Origin: Chitinophagaceae bacterium
GTDB taxonomy: Bacteria > Bacteroidota > Bacteroidia > Chitinophagales > Chitinophagaceae
Assembly: GCA_016720565.1 (NCBI GenBank)
Contig: JADKKJ010000011.1
Span: 310,001-374,000 of the forward strand
Length of the DNA stretch: 64,000 nt
Direction of reading: 5' to 3'
The notes beneath the pieces were generated by a model. The model ran no database searches, had not been told where the DNA came from, and saw only the letters and a program-made list of their open reading frames with translations. Below, piece after piece: positions 24,759 to 33,970 of the stretch. A program made the position numbers and the translations under genes. How positions within the stretch are numbered: the first letter of the stretch is position 1; every line of letters starts with the position of its first letter.

Positions 24759-27215
24759 TTACTGTCCGATCATTCCACCGCCACCGCCTTCTGTTCTTTT
24801 CTTCTCATCTTCGATAGCTGATTTTCTTTGGCGGGCCGCTTTTACCTGGCTGTTACCAAAACGGTAGCTGAAATTCAATTTGAACTGCGGCATTTCCCCG
24901 TTTCCACTGAAACGACTGTTCACCCCTGTGAAATTGCTGGTTCCTTTCCATTTCATGGTCTGCAGCATATCGCTCACAGCCATTCTCACAGTACCATTTC
25001 CTTTCAACACGGTCTTCTGGAATCCACCATCAATGGTTCCCATGCCACCAGATTTGAACATCCCCTGCCAGATGGAAGGAGAAATATATAAACCACTTAA
25101 TTCAGCGGTCCAGCCTTTACCAAGTTTGAATGAATTCTGCATATAGAAGGTCATGGCAAGTACCGACTGGTCCACTTTCCTGGAACCACCCCCAAAATCC
25201 GCCTGGTATTTGGAATAGTTGGTGTTCATGGTAACAAAGAAGCCATACCATTTATACTGGAAAGGATAACTGATGTTCAATGCTACCACATCCTGCTGGG
25301 CAAGGTTCTTTTTAGTAAGGAAGCCTTTGGTCTTATCGATCGTATCAGGTATCTGGGCGAAAATATCATTTACATGACTGTAGTTAAGGGCTGTGGTCAG
25401 CCTGTATTTATATACGTGTGTTAATCCAAAGCTATTGGTATACTGCGGCCTCAACTGGGTGTTCCCTTTCATGTAAGTGTACTCATTCAGTTTGAATTCA
25501 AATGGATTCAGGTCCTGGTAAGCCGGCCGATCGATACGGCGGCTAAAAGAAACCGTGAACTGACTCATTGGGTTCTTATTGAAAGTAAGAGAGGCCGTAG
25601 GAAATACATCTGTATAATCTCTTTTGAAACTGGAATCATAATTCACATACTGGCTGCCAGACTTTTTAAAGCCAGTGGATTTTCCATCAGAATGGGTATT
25701 CTCTACCCTTAACCCAACCTGGATCATGAATCCTTTTTTCAACTGCTTGTTATAGTTGACATACAGGGCGTTTATATTCTCATCATACTTAAAGCGATTG
25801 CTTTTTGCTGTGTCCAATATCTTTCCGTTATTAAGCACATCATACCTCCTGAAATCATTATCAGTGGTAACGATACCTACCTTGCCACCAATACCCAATC
25901 TTCCTCCTTTATAATTCTTTTCATAATCTGCTTTAAAAGAAAAAAGATCGATATCGGTTGGTGAAAGCATGCTATAGATCACACGACTGATCTCGGTGCC
26001 ATTCGGGTTTTTATAATAATTCGGTTGATATTGGTCAGAGCGGATCGTAAAGAATCCATAATCTCCATCCAGGTTCAGCTCGGATCCTTTTTTATTGGCA
26101 TACCGGTAATTGATATTGGTATTGACATTATTTCTTTTAGTGTCGTTATGATTGGTAGCATCCAGGATCTTTACTGTGGTGGACGTGGGCTGGTATATAA
26201 AATACATGGGGCCAGCGGTGTTCATATCATTGGTGGCCAGGTTACCGGTCACTGCAGCGCCCAGCGTGCTGTTCGCATTGATGAAATAATCCATGCCCGC
26301 TTTAAACCCATGAGTATTGTAACGGAAGTTCATCTGGTTACGCTGATCGAACAACGTATCGAATTGTTCGCGGCGCATATTGATCCACATCTGGTTGGTG
26401 CCTTTGTTATAATTGTAATTACCAAAAAGGTTCACCGATTTATTCCGGTAATTGAGGTTAATGCCTGTGGTTCCTTTGGCATATTTTCCCTGTGTAATAC
26501 CGGCATTCACCGAACCATTGGTACCAAAAGATTTATTTTTCTTTAACCGGATATTGATGATTCCCGCATTACCAGCGGCCTCATATTTTGCGGATGGATT
26601 AGTGATGATCTCGATCGCCTCGATCTGGGATGATTGCATGCTCTTCAGGAAATTCGCCAGGTCGGTACCCGACAATGGAGATGGCTTGCCATCAATATAA
26701 ACCTGCACACCGTTCTTACCGGCCAGGCTGATATTATCATCTTTGTCTATCATGATACCAGGACTTTTGCGTAGCAATTCCATAGCATCGTTACCCACGG
26801 CATTGATGGTTCCTTCTACATTGAGGATTGTCTTATCCGCCCTTACTTCCACCAATGGTTTTTTAGCGGTCACTGTCACCCCTTTCATTTCCCCGGCCAA
26901 CTGGCTGATCGTAAGATCCGGAAGAGTGGTTTTGGTATTGGCCAACTGCTCAAAAACAGCGGAATAAACAGGCTTGTAACCAACATACGAGGCAGAGATC
27001 AGGAATCGGCCTGTACGGGTAGTGGTTAGCGTAAATGCACCGGAGGCATTGGTAGTGGCCAGTTTTATGACCGAAGAATCTTTAGCATTCAGTAAAGAGA
27101 TTGTAGCCTTTTCAAGGGCTTTGCCCTGGGCATCCTTCACCGAACCGGCTATCTCCTGGGCATTCAGGGAGAAAGCGCTGTAAATCAGCACAGAAAACAG
27201 TAATAAACTTCTCAT
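24759..27215 (-). CDS. TonB-dependent-type outer membrane beta-barrel protein
   Basis: An 818-residue protein. It has a signal peptide (MRSLLLFSVLIYSAFSLNAQ), a CarboxypepD_reg-like domain at about 22-105, a plug-like domain at about 120-225 (PGIMIDKDDNISLAGKNGVQ, then IEIITNPSAKYEAAGNAGII), and a C-terminal barrel of the OMP_b-brl_3 type. The very end is a Gly/Glu/Arg-rich tail. The start at 27215 is preferred to a TTG two codons upstream. This group differs from SusC and usually stands alone; the ligand is unknown. The -7 box TATCTTTG lies at 27251-27244. Confidence 0.92.
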   Translation of the reverse strand: MRSLLLFSVLIYSAFSLNAQEIAGSVKDAQGKALEKATISLLNAKDSSVIKLATTNASGAFTLTTTRTGRFLISASYVGYKPVYSAVFEQLANTKTTLPDLTISQLAGEMKGVTVTAKKPLVEVRADKTILNVEGTINAVGNDAMELLRKSPGIMIDKDDNISLAGKNGVQVYIDGKPSPLSGTDLANFLKSMQSSQIEAIEIITNPSAKYEAAGNAGIINIRLKKNKSFGTNGSVNAGITQGKYAKGTTGINLNYRNKSVNLFGNYNYNKGTNQMWINMRREQFDTLFDQRNQMNFRYNTHGFKAGMDYFINANSTLGAAVTGNLATNDMNTAGPMYFIYQPTSTTVKILDATNHNDTKRNNVNTNINYRYANKKGSELNLDGDYGFFTIRSDQYQPNYYKNPNGTEISRVIYSMLSPTDIDLFSFKADYEKNYKGGRLGIGGKVGIVTTDNDFRRYDVLNNGKILDTAKSNRFKYDENINALYVNYNKQLKKGFMIQVGLRVENTHSDGKSTGFKKSGSQYVNYDSSFKRDYTDVFPTASLTFNKNPMSQFTVSFSRRIDRPAYQDLNPFEFKLNEYTYMKGNTQLRPQYTNSFGLTHVYKYRLTTALNYSHVNDIFAQIPDTIDKTKGFLTKKNLAQQDVVALNISYPFQYKWYGFFVTMNTNYSKYQADFGGGSRKVDQSVLAMTFYMQNSFKLGKGWTAELSGLYISPSIWQGMFKSGGMGTIDGGFQKTVLKGNGTVRMAVSDMLQTMKWKGTSNFTGVNSRFSGNGEMPQFKLNFSYRFGNSQVKAARQRKSAIEDEKKRTEGGGGGMIGQ

Positions 27216-27243
27216 TATCAAGGGATTTGTTTAAGGTTGGGCG

Positions 27244-27251
27244 CAAAGATA
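27244..27251 (-). promoter_or_regulatory. -7 box for the TonB-type receptor
   Basis: TATCTTTG on the minus strand matches TAnnTTTG and lies 28 bases before the ATG at 27215. No good -33 TTG at the usual distance. Confidence 0.45.
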
Positions 27252-27395
27252 ACCACAGTCATGGTTGTGTAAAACGACAAAAAGACCAATGGTAAAAAAC
27301 TACGTGTGAACGGCTGTTTTTTCTCGGTAAAATAATTTTACCGCTTGCCTTATAAAATCTGATTTAACGTACTTTGCAGGCCTAAATAACTGAAC

Positions 27396-27773
27396 ATGAA
27401 CTTTCCCGATAATCTTCGCTACACTAAGGACCACGAATGGATCCAACTGGATGGCAATGTGGCAACCGTTGGTATCACTGATTTTGCACAGCGAGAACTG
27501 GGTGATATTGTATATGTAGAAGTGGAGACCCTGGGCCAGCCCCTTACTTCAGGTGCTGTTTTTGGGACCGTTGAAGCGGTAAAAACTGTGTCGGACCTTT
27601 TCCTGCCTGTAAATGGTACTATCACAGAATTAAATCCTGCGTTGGCCGGAGCACCTGAACTGGTAAATACCGATCCATATGGAGACGGATGGATGATCAA
27701 AATGACAGTGAGCGACCCAGCGGAAGTAGCAGCTTTGTTGGATGCCGCTGCTTACCAGGCTGTTGTTGGCTAA
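27396..27773 (+). CDS. gcvH: Glycine cleavage system H protein
   Basis: A 125-residue lipoyl carrier. The lipoate attachment site is Lys63 in GTVEAVKTVSDLF, with the family N-terminus YTKDHEWIQLDG and the end PYGDGWMIKM. It shuttles the aminomethyl group between the P, T and L proteins. None of those partners is nearby. A variant -7 sequence TACTTTG lies at 27370-27376 with TTG about 22 bases upstream. It is followed nine bases later by a VanZ-like gene. Confidence 0.97.
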   Translation: MNFPDNLRYTKDHEWIQLDGNVATVGITDFAQRELGDIVYVEVETLGQPLTSGAVFGTVEAVKTVSDLFLPVNGTITELNPALAGAPELVNTDPYGDGWMIKMTVSDPAEVAALLDAAAYQAVVG

Positions 27774-27782
27774 TACTATCTA

Positions 27783-28169
27783 ATGCCATTATCTAAAAGG
27801 CTTCATTTGCTGCTTGCAATTATTTTGCTTGCAGGCATAACGATACTGCTGGTAATTCCTGGATCAGCTTTTCCATCAGAGAACTGGATGTCCAGTATCC
27901 AGTTGGATAAATGGATCCACATTTTCCTTTTTGCTATCCTCGTTATCATGTGGGTAACAGCAATGTGGAAAAATTATCCCACTGTTACCTCTTTTCATAA
28001 ACTTTCAGTGTCCGTTGCCTGTATTGCCGTGATCTATGGGATCAGTATGGAAATAGTACAGCACTATTTTGTAACAAACCGGTCTTTTGAGTTGAATGAT
28101 ATTTTCGCCGATCTGGCAGGGTCACTGATCGGTTATCTATTACTTATGAGCAGGTATATAAAAAAATGA
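27783..28169 (+). CDS. VanZ-like membrane protein
   Basis: A 128-residue protein with four membrane helices, the conserved DKWIHIFLFAILV after the first loop, and FELNDIFADLAGSLIGYLLL at the end, all features of VanZ-like proteins. The molecular function is not established, although a VanZ gives low teicoplanin resistance in enterococci. It lies nine bases after gcvH, an arrangement common in Bacteroidota. Its last codons overlap the U-tract of a terminator that works on the other strand. Confidence 0.88.
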   Translation: MPLSKRLHLLLAIILLAGITILLVIPGSAFPSENWMSSIQLDKWIHIFLFAILVIMWVTAMWKNYPTVTSFHKLSVSVACIAVIYGISMEIVQHYFVTNRSFELNDIFADLAGSLIGYLLLMSRYIKK

Positions 28170-28188
28170 ACCCCTGTAGAAACAGGGG
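28160..28188 (-). terminator. Rho-independent terminator, minus strand
   Basis: Seven-base perfect stem CCCCTGT/ACAGGGG with a four-base loop, followed on the minus strand by TTCATTTTTTT. The plus-strand side has no T run, so it does not serve vanZ. Confidence 0.75.
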
Positions 28189-28264
28189 TCGCAACCAAAA
28201 CTAACTGCTTATGAGAAAATTGACTGACTTTATAATGAGTTCAAATAATAATCTATTGTGAGTA
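28160..28264 (-). ncRNA. Candidate small RNA with its own terminator
   Basis: On the minus strand a -7 box TAAATTTG (28277-28270) is followed after about 80 bases by a strong terminator: CCCCTGT (28188-28182), loop TTCT, ACAGGGG (28177-28171), then TTCA and T7. The RNA between would be about 105 nt. There is no protein on this strand. The terminator could instead end a long prfA 3' UTR, and a plus-strand 16-codon frame MRKLTDFIMSSNNNLL (28211-28261) overlaps. No -33 element is clear, so this is a candidate only. Confidence 0.35.
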
Positions 28265-28593
28265 TAACGCAAATTTACTGCCGGTAGTATACTGTTCGTT
28301 GTTAAGGAAACATTAAAAGGCTTTAAAAAGAAAAACTTCTACGTAAGTCTCGCAAACCTGTTAAAACCCCCGGTAATTTTAGCCACATATTCAATCGTTT
28401 AGCAAAAAGCCTGCATTTGAAACGATCATAAATGATAGCAGATAAAAAGAACTTGAAAGGATTGGCTACCCGATCGCTATACCCTATCAAAATTTCGTGC
28501 CAAAACAACATATTGACTGCAGAATATCCTGCCTTTTATTAGAATCGGGTGATTTCCCCCGGTAGAAAGGGGCGTTGGCAACGAAGGCAAGGC
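28189..28593. other. 405-base region without a clear gene
   Basis: The gap between the vanZ-like gene and the prfA stop, two genes that converge. Besides the small-RNA candidate at its left end it holds a short minus-strand open frame (28323-28511, 62 codons) with no recognisable features, the palindromic TACTGCCGGTAGTA near 28276, and a weak CCCC/GGGG hairpin near 28557-28572. It is unusually long for this compact window. Confidence 0.5.
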
Positions 28594-29658
28594 TTAGTTT
28601 TGTTTAGCCAGTTTTTCAGAGTTCTCAGCAAATTGCAGCGCATCGATCAGTTCCTGTATCTCACCATTCAATACGGCATCTAAATTATACAGGGTCATAC
28701 CAATACGATGATCCGTCACTCTTCCCTGCGGAAAATTATAGGTGCGGATCTTAGCTGAGCGGTCACCTGTACTAACCAGGCTTTTTCTATGCCTGGAGAT
28801 CTCCTCTTCCTGCTTTCTTACCTGTTCTTCATAAAGCCGGGTCCTCATTAACTGCATGGCTTTTTCCCGGTTGCCCAACTGGGTCCTTTCCGTTTGACAG
28901 ATGACCACGGTACCCGTGGGAATATGGGTCAGCATCACCTTGGTTTCCACCTTATTTACATTCTGACCTCCTGCACCACCGCTTCGTGAGGTCTCCATTT
29001 TTACATCACTTTCTTTCAATTCAAAATCCACTTCTTCCGCTTCCGGCATTACTGCCACAGTAGCTGCAGAAGTATGCACTCTCCCGCTACCCTCGGTAGC
29101 AGGTACCCGTTGCACCCTGTGCACGCCGCTTTCAAATTTCAAAATACCATACACCTCATCACCAGTCACCTCCAGCTGCACTTCTTTATAACCACCCACT
29201 GTGCCTTCACTTTCACTCACAATGGCCGTCTTCCATCCTCTTTTCTCGCAATAGCGGATATACATTCTCAGCAGGTCGCCGGCAAATAAACTGGCTTCAT
29301 CGCCCCCGGTACCTGCCCTTATTTCCAGGATCGCGTTCTTGTCATCCTGCGGATCTTTAGGGATCAATAACTGGCGTATATGCGATTCCAGTTTTTCCTT
29401 CCTTTCTTCAAGGGCCGGCGCTTCCATTTTCGCCAGTTCGCGCATCTCCTCATCATTGCCTTCAATAGCCTCTTTATAAAATTCAATATCATCCAGCACC
29501 TTCCGGTAATCCGTATAGGCAGCCACGATCTTTTCCAGACTGCGGTATTCCTTACTGGTCTCGGCAAATTTTTTATTATTGCCCACAATGGCAGGATTGG
29601 TAAGGGCCACTCCCAATTGGTCAAATCGCGCTTTTATGGCTTCAAGTCTGTCTAACAT
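28594..29658 (-). CDS. prfA: Peptide chain release factor 1
   Basis: A 354-residue class I release factor. GGQ at 230-232 triggers peptide release, and PAT at 186-188 is the RF1-type codon-reading tripeptide (UAA and UAG). Length and domain order are normal. A minus-strand -7 box TACCTTTG is at 29689-29682, 23 bases before the ATG. No prmC methyltransferase is adjacent. Confidence 0.97.
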   Translation of the reverse strand: MLDRLEAIKARFDQLGVALTNPAIVGNNKKFAETSKEYRSLEKIVAAYTDYRKVLDDIEFYKEAIEGNDEEMRELAKMEAPALEERKEKLESHIRQLLIPKDPQDDKNAILEIRAGTGGDEASLFAGDLLRMYIRYCEKRGWKTAIVSESEGTVGGYKEVQLEVTGDEVYGILKFESGVHRVQRVPATEGSGRVHTSAATVAVMPEAEEVDFELKESDVKMETSRSGGAGGQNVNKVETKVMLTHIPTGTVVICQTERTQLGNREKAMQLMRTRLYEEQVRKQEEEISRHRKSLVSTGDRSAKIRTYNFPQGRVTDHRIGMTLYNLDAVLNGEIQELIDALQFAENSEKLAKQN

Positions 29659-29681
29659 ATTCTTTTCCCGCTAAGGGCGGC

Positions 29682-29689
29682 CAAAGGTA
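29682..29689 (-). promoter_or_regulatory. -7 box for prfA
   Basis: TACCTTTG on the minus strand, 23 bases from the prfA ATG. No clear -33 element at 19-21 bases. Confidence 0.45.
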
Positions 29690-29737
29690 CATGAATAATT
29701 TTTCGGTAGTCGTCGTTGATTTATGGAATTTTACAGC

Positions 29738-30895
29738 ATGGCTTTTATCAAATTCAAAGGAGAGCAGCTATTCGATGGTTATCATTTGCTGAACGATAAA
29801 GTATTGATCTGTTCGGAAGAAGGAGAGGTCATCGACCTGGTGGATTCAGCCGATGCGGGAGAGGAAGTGAATGAACTGGAAGGAATAATCTCTCCTGGCT
29901 TCATCAACTGCCACTGTCACCTTGAACTAAGTCATATGAAAGGCCGCATTATGGAAGAAAGCGGACTGGTAGATTTTGTATATGGCATCATCACGCAAAG
30001 ACATTCAAGTATGGAAGAAATGCTGGATGCCATTGATAAAGCGGAAACAGAAATGCTGGACCAGGGCATTGTGGCCGTCGGTGATATCTGCAACAATAAT
30101 ATCACTGCCGCGCAGAAACAAAAAGGCCGTCTTTATTACCATAATTTCATTGAGGCCTCGGGCGTTCTTCCCGAACTGGCTCCTGTTCGCTTCCAGCATT
30201 CCGTTGATCTTTTTCGGGAATTTTCCCTTCAGTATTCCATACCCGTTGAATCAAATTCCATCGTGCCGCATGCGCCCTATTCCGTTTCAACTGAATTATG
30301 GGAAAGCATCATCCATTTCCCGGGCAACCATTTGTTCAGCATCCATAACCAGGAAACCGAAGCGGAGAATGAATGGTTCCGGAATAAGTCGGGCGAATTC
30401 AACCGCCTATACTCGCAGATAAATGTGGACACTTCTTCTTTTCAACCTACAGGTAAATCCAGTCTTCGATCCTATCTGCCACGTTTTCTGAGAAACCAAT
30501 CATTGATACTGGTGCACAATGTGCATACTCACGAAGATGATTTGCAATTCAGCAAGACCTTCTCATCGGATAATGAGATATCCTGGTGCCTTTGCCCGAA
30601 TGCCAACTGGTATATTTCCAGAAGAATGCCTCCTCTTGACAAGTTGATGGAAAATGATTGCCGGATCGTACTGGGCACAGATAGCCTGGCCTCCAATTAC
30701 CAACTCAGTATCATGGCAGAGATCAGCAGGCTTCAGGAACATTTTCCCCATGTGAGTTTGGAGACCATGCTGCGCTGGGCAACAACCAATGGTGCAAAGG
30801 CGCTTCAGTTGGACCAGTTGCTGGGAAGTTTTGAAAAAGGGAAAAGACCCGGAGTTGTTGTAATAAAAGATGGGAATGCTATGCGGATTCTCTGA
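29738..30895 (+). CDS. Amidohydrolase family protein (deaminase-like)
   Basis: A 385-residue metal-dependent hydrolase. The start at 29738 (MAFIKFKGEQLFDGY) fits; ATG 29723 is the alternative. Metal-site features are HCHLELSH in GFINCHCHLELSHMKG, VPHAPYS, SIHNQE, LVHNVHTHED and the catalytic Asp in GTDSLASN. This order is that of the cytosine/adenosine deaminase-like subgroup. Adenosylhomocysteine or aminofutalosine deaminases are related, but the substrate cannot be fixed from sequence alone. Its stop is directly adjacent to the convergent recO stop, leaving no room for a separate terminator. Confidence 0.85.
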   Translation: MAFIKFKGEQLFDGYHLLNDKVLICSEEGEVIDLVDSADAGEEVNELEGIISPGFINCHCHLELSHMKGRIMEESGLVDFVYGIITQRHSSMEEMLDAIDKAETEMLDQGIVAVGDICNNNITAAQKQKGRLYYHNFIEASGVLPELAPVRFQHSVDLFREFSLQYSIPVESNSIVPHAPYSVSTELWESIIHFPGNHLFSIHNQETEAENEWFRNKSGEFNRLYSQINVDTSSFQPTGKSSLRSYLPRFLRNQSLILVHNVHTHEDDLQFSKTFSSDNEISWCLCPNANWYISRRMPPLDKLMENDCRIVLGTDSLASNYQLSIMAEISRLQEHFPHVSLETMLRWATTNGAKALQLDQLLGSFEKGKRPGVVVIKDGNAMRIL

Positions 30896-31642
30896 TCAGC
30901 CCAGGATGGCCCTTAATATTGGAAGGGTCTTCATAGTTCCGAATTCAGGGATATGTATCGCATAGAAATGCTCTACCTGTTGCATTAAACTGCGGCGAAA
31001 ATCAGTGTTTAATTTGATCTGTTCTAATTCTGCCGGCTGCATCACTTTTAATAACTGGGAACTCACAAATGCCGCTTTATCTTCTGCGAAGTATGGATGC
31101 ATGGGCCTCTGCGAAACAAAACAACCTTCCTGCAGGTCAAGTATGGAATTGTTCTCACTGTAATTATCATCAATACGAAAACCAAAAAAATGCGAGAGTT
31201 GAAAGGCGAAAAATAAAGGCAGGTTGGCCATCACCGCATCATTGCTTTTATCCAGTTCTTTCAAAATGTCTTCCACAAAATAAAATAACTCAGGATTAGC
31301 CTCAGGCTGCTTCAGGCATTTATTCAGCAGTTCCACTATAAAAAGGGCCACCGCATTTCTTGGAACATCCGAGAATAACTGTTCATAGATCCTGTTCCAA
31401 TGAAATTCCCGGATACGGTTCAGGTGTTTTAATTCATTGTGATATACCACAAGATCAAGCATTGCAGCCGGCTGGAAATACTGCGACTTGCCCGCAGAGG
31501 TTTTAGAAGAGGTTCGTACCCCACTCACCATATAGGATTGCACACCAAATAATTCAGTGAACAGGGTCACCACCAGGCTGCTTTCTCCATATTTTACAGA
31601 ACGCAGTACAATACCTCTTGTCTTATGTAAGGGTTGCGACAT
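30896..31642 (-). CDS. recO: DNA repair protein RecO
   Basis: A 248-residue protein with the N-terminal OB fold (KTRGIVLRSVKYGESSLVVT, typical RecO start) and a helical C-terminal half. The C-terminal zinc cysteines found in many RecO proteins are not seen, as is common in Bacteroidota. RecO loads RecA with RecR and anneals strands in recombinational repair. Its ATG shares a base with the porZ stop (TAATG), so translation is coupled to porZ. Confidence 0.93.
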   Translation of the reverse strand: MSQPLHKTRGIVLRSVKYGESSLVVTLFTELFGVQSYMVSGVRTSSKTSAGKSQYFQPAAMLDLVVYHNELKHLNRIREFHWNRIYEQLFSDVPRNAVALFIVELLNKCLKQPEANPELFYFVEDILKELDKSNDAVMANLPLFFAFQLSHFFGFRIDDNYSENNSILDLQEGCFVSQRPMHPYFAEDKAAFVSSQLLKVMQPAELEQIKLNTDFRRSLMQQVEHFYAIHIPEFGTMKTLPILRAILG

Positions 31643-33930
31643 TAATTGGCTATAAAAAATATTTTACCTGCTACCGATGTTTTGCCCGATTCTTTACCCA
31701 CCATTACCAGGTATGCGCCTGATGCGATCTTCTGGCCATTATAATTTTTCCCGTTCCAGATGGCCTGGCCTCCCAGTACCTTGGTCTGGAATACCAGCCT
31801 GCCATTCAGTTCAGTGATCTTTACAATGGAATTCTCTGCCAATCCTTTGATAGCAATGGTACCTGTATAGCCTGCAGGAACTGGATTCGGAAATACTAAA
31901 AGACCCGATGAATTTTCCGCTGGCTCTGTAGCTGTACCACGGAAAGAACAAAGTCCTTTGGCGGTAGCAATGAATAATTCACCGGTCTCCCCATCCAGCG
32001 CAAGTTTTTTTACATCATTGCTTAAAAGGGGACTATTATCTTCCGTGTATCGGTCTATTAATTTTTCACCAGTTGCGTCCACCAGGAACAATCCATTTTG
32101 GGTGGCGATCCATTTCCTGTTGGCTCCATCTACCTGTATACTTCTTACCTCCTGTCCTTTGAATAAATACCCCGCAAAATTTCCATTGGCCACTACCGGC
32201 CACAACGCATCGCAGCCTGTTGCATCAAAGGCCCTGTCCGGGCATTCTATCACAGCCACTCCATCATTGGTGCCCACCCAAATAAATCCATTTCGGTCTT
32301 TGGCAATACAAAGCACTTCCGTACCTGGTATATTTCCATTTCCTGTACCACTTCTATACCTTCTCCAGCGGTCATCACCGGTATTGTCAATACTGCCACG
32401 ATCATCAAAACAGAGTAATCCATTTCCCAATGGAGAAACGATCCATTTCTGGTCATTGTCATCAATAAGCAGCTGCGCCATGGCATTTTCCGTGAGGCTG
32501 AATGGCGGACTGAAATTCTTCCAGCTTCCATCTGCTTTCCTAACCTTCAGCGGTTGCGAAGAACCAAAATTGCTGATCCATAAATTCTGGTGGCTGTCAA
32601 ATGCCAATCCGGCCACCCGGTAACTTCCCGGATCAGCTGCAGGCGCGCCAAGTTTTCCCTGCTTGAATATCTCAAATGCAGGTCCCTGCTTTACATGCAA
32701 CAAACCACCACCAAAAGAACCTGCCCATAAACTATTATCACGTTTATCAATACTTAAACAAACCAGGTCCAGCACCGTATCCATCGGGGAGTAACGGTAT
32801 CGGTTTATATTATTCCATTTCCCTTCGTTGAAAATAAAAAGTCCGTCTCCATTATACTGGTAATTCCATGAACTGTTCACCGCTCCGGAACTTGCATAAA
32901 GCATGGAATGATCAACGATCATTTCTCCGCTGCCAATGGCCTGGGGTGAATTGGGACTATAATTCTCATAATTATTCCCATTGTTGAAATGAGATAGTCC
33001 CGCGAACTGGTCAGCCACCCAGGGCTGACCCTGATAAGTGATGGCTTTTCTTGGAAAGGAAACAGCACTTGTAGATGAAAGAGTACGGAATATGGTTCCA
33101 TCGGCATTCAGGAAGACCACCCGGGAATTACCATTGTTGTTTCTCTCGCAGACAGCGATCCTGTTCTCAGTAAGCTGGCAACTGACAAAAGAATAACTAT
33201 CGGTATAAAAAAGATTTCCATTCAACAGATACAGTGAATCATTTTTCTGCACAATGATCTTCCCCTGAAGATTGATCACATTTTGACAAGGCCCTGCCCC
33301 GGATCCAATTCCGTTGACAAGGACCCAATTTGCCGGATCGGCCAGGTTTGAAGAACGGATATCCGCTTTTTTTAATCCCTCTGCAGTAGCGGCATAATAA
33401 AAATTTGCATCAGAGGTAAACCCGTTCACTCGGACCTGGTTTCCTCCATTGCCTATGAACCAGCTATCCTTCAGCTCCAGGCGTTTTGCATCAATAAGTA
33501 TTATTCCAAGCCCAGTGCTGAGAAAATAAACAGTACCCGATCTGTAAATATTATAAATGCTTTTATCCCCGATGATATTATCCCTTTTTATGTCGGGAAT
33601 ATTTACCAGTTTGTTCTTAACAAGAATATCCAGGTTGCTGTTGGAATAGGCGATCAATAATTGCTGATCTGCAGAATCATAATAGATAGTGCTGATCCCT
33701 GTTTCACTTAAACCGCTGATACGGCTCAATCTTTCAACAGAATTATCTGCCAATTCTACAGTAAACAGGCTATAAGGGGTAGCGGCAAATATTTTCCCAT
33801 TTCCGGCCGCAAGGTCGATCGAACTGTTATAGGGAAGATGTTCCCTCCATTGCCCAATGGGAGGAAGAGGGTCCTGCGAATAACAAAGAGCATGCATAAG
33901 CAGGCATAATATGACCGAAATGGATCGCAC
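31642..33930 (-). CDS. porZ: PorZ-like type IX secretion beta-propeller protein
   Basis: A 762-residue exported protein: signal peptide, then IGQWREHLPYNSSIDLAAGN as in PorZ, followed by two beta-propeller domains of ligand-biosensor type blades (GLSETGISTIYYD, SIDKRDNSLWAGSFGGGLLH, AKDRNGFIWVGTNDGVAVI) and a C-terminal type IX sorting domain of about 80 residues (FPNPVPAG then GQKIASGAYLVMV). In Porphyromonas gingivalis PorZ is a surface part of the attachment complex that delivers anionic LPS to secreted cargo. The start is GTG. It is coupled to recO, an order often seen in Bacteroidota. Confidence 0.85.
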   Translation of the reverse strand: MRSISVILCLLMHALCYSQDPLPPIGQWREHLPYNSSIDLAAGNGKIFAATPYSLFTVELADNSVERLSRISGLSETGISTIYYDSADQQLLIAYSNSNLDILVKNKLVNIPDIKRDNIIGDKSIYNIYRSGTVYFLSTGLGIILIDAKRLELKDSWFIGNGGNQVRVNGFTSDANFYYAATAEGLKKADIRSSNLADPANWVLVNGIGSGAGPCQNVINLQGKIIVQKNDSLYLLNGNLFYTDSYSFVSCQLTENRIAVCERNNNGNSRVVFLNADGTIFRTLSSTSAVSFPRKAITYQGQPWVADQFAGLSHFNNGNNYENYSPNSPQAIGSGEMIVDHSMLYASSGAVNSSWNYQYNGDGLFIFNEGKWNNINRYRYSPMDTVLDLVCLSIDKRDNSLWAGSFGGGLLHVKQGPAFEIFKQGKLGAPAADPGSYRVAGLAFDSHQNLWISNFGSSQPLKVRKADGSWKNFSPPFSLTENAMAQLLIDDNDQKWIVSPLGNGLLCFDDRGSIDNTGDDRWRRYRSGTGNGNIPGTEVLCIAKDRNGFIWVGTNDGVAVIECPDRAFDATGCDALWPVVANGNFAGYLFKGQEVRSIQVDGANRKWIATQNGLFLVDATGEKLIDRYTEDNSPLLSNDVKKLALDGETGELFIATAKGLCSFRGTATEPAENSSGLLVFPNPVPAGYTGTIAIKGLAENSIVKITELNGRLVFQTKVLGGQAIWNGKNYNGQKIASGAYLVMVGKESGKTSVAGKIFFIAN

Positions 33931-33970
33931 GCGGTAAAATTAGTTTATCTTGCGGCGAATTCAATTCTCC

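Noticed and set aside
24828..25146. Short plus-strand frames opposite the end of the TonB-type receptor
   Set aside because: They are shadows of the barrel coding sequence and lack starts or homology features.
28220..28260. GTTCAAATAAT as a possible tRNA T-arm
   Set aside because: No acceptor, D or anticodon stems can be folded around it; no tRNA was found anywhere in the window.
28323..28511. A 62-codon minus-strand open frame in the gap before prfA
   Set aside because: No recognisable domain, no start signal and unusual composition; probably chance.
31958..32623. A 221-codon plus-strand open frame
   Set aside because: It is antisense to porZ, whose propeller repeats and sorting domain are clear.
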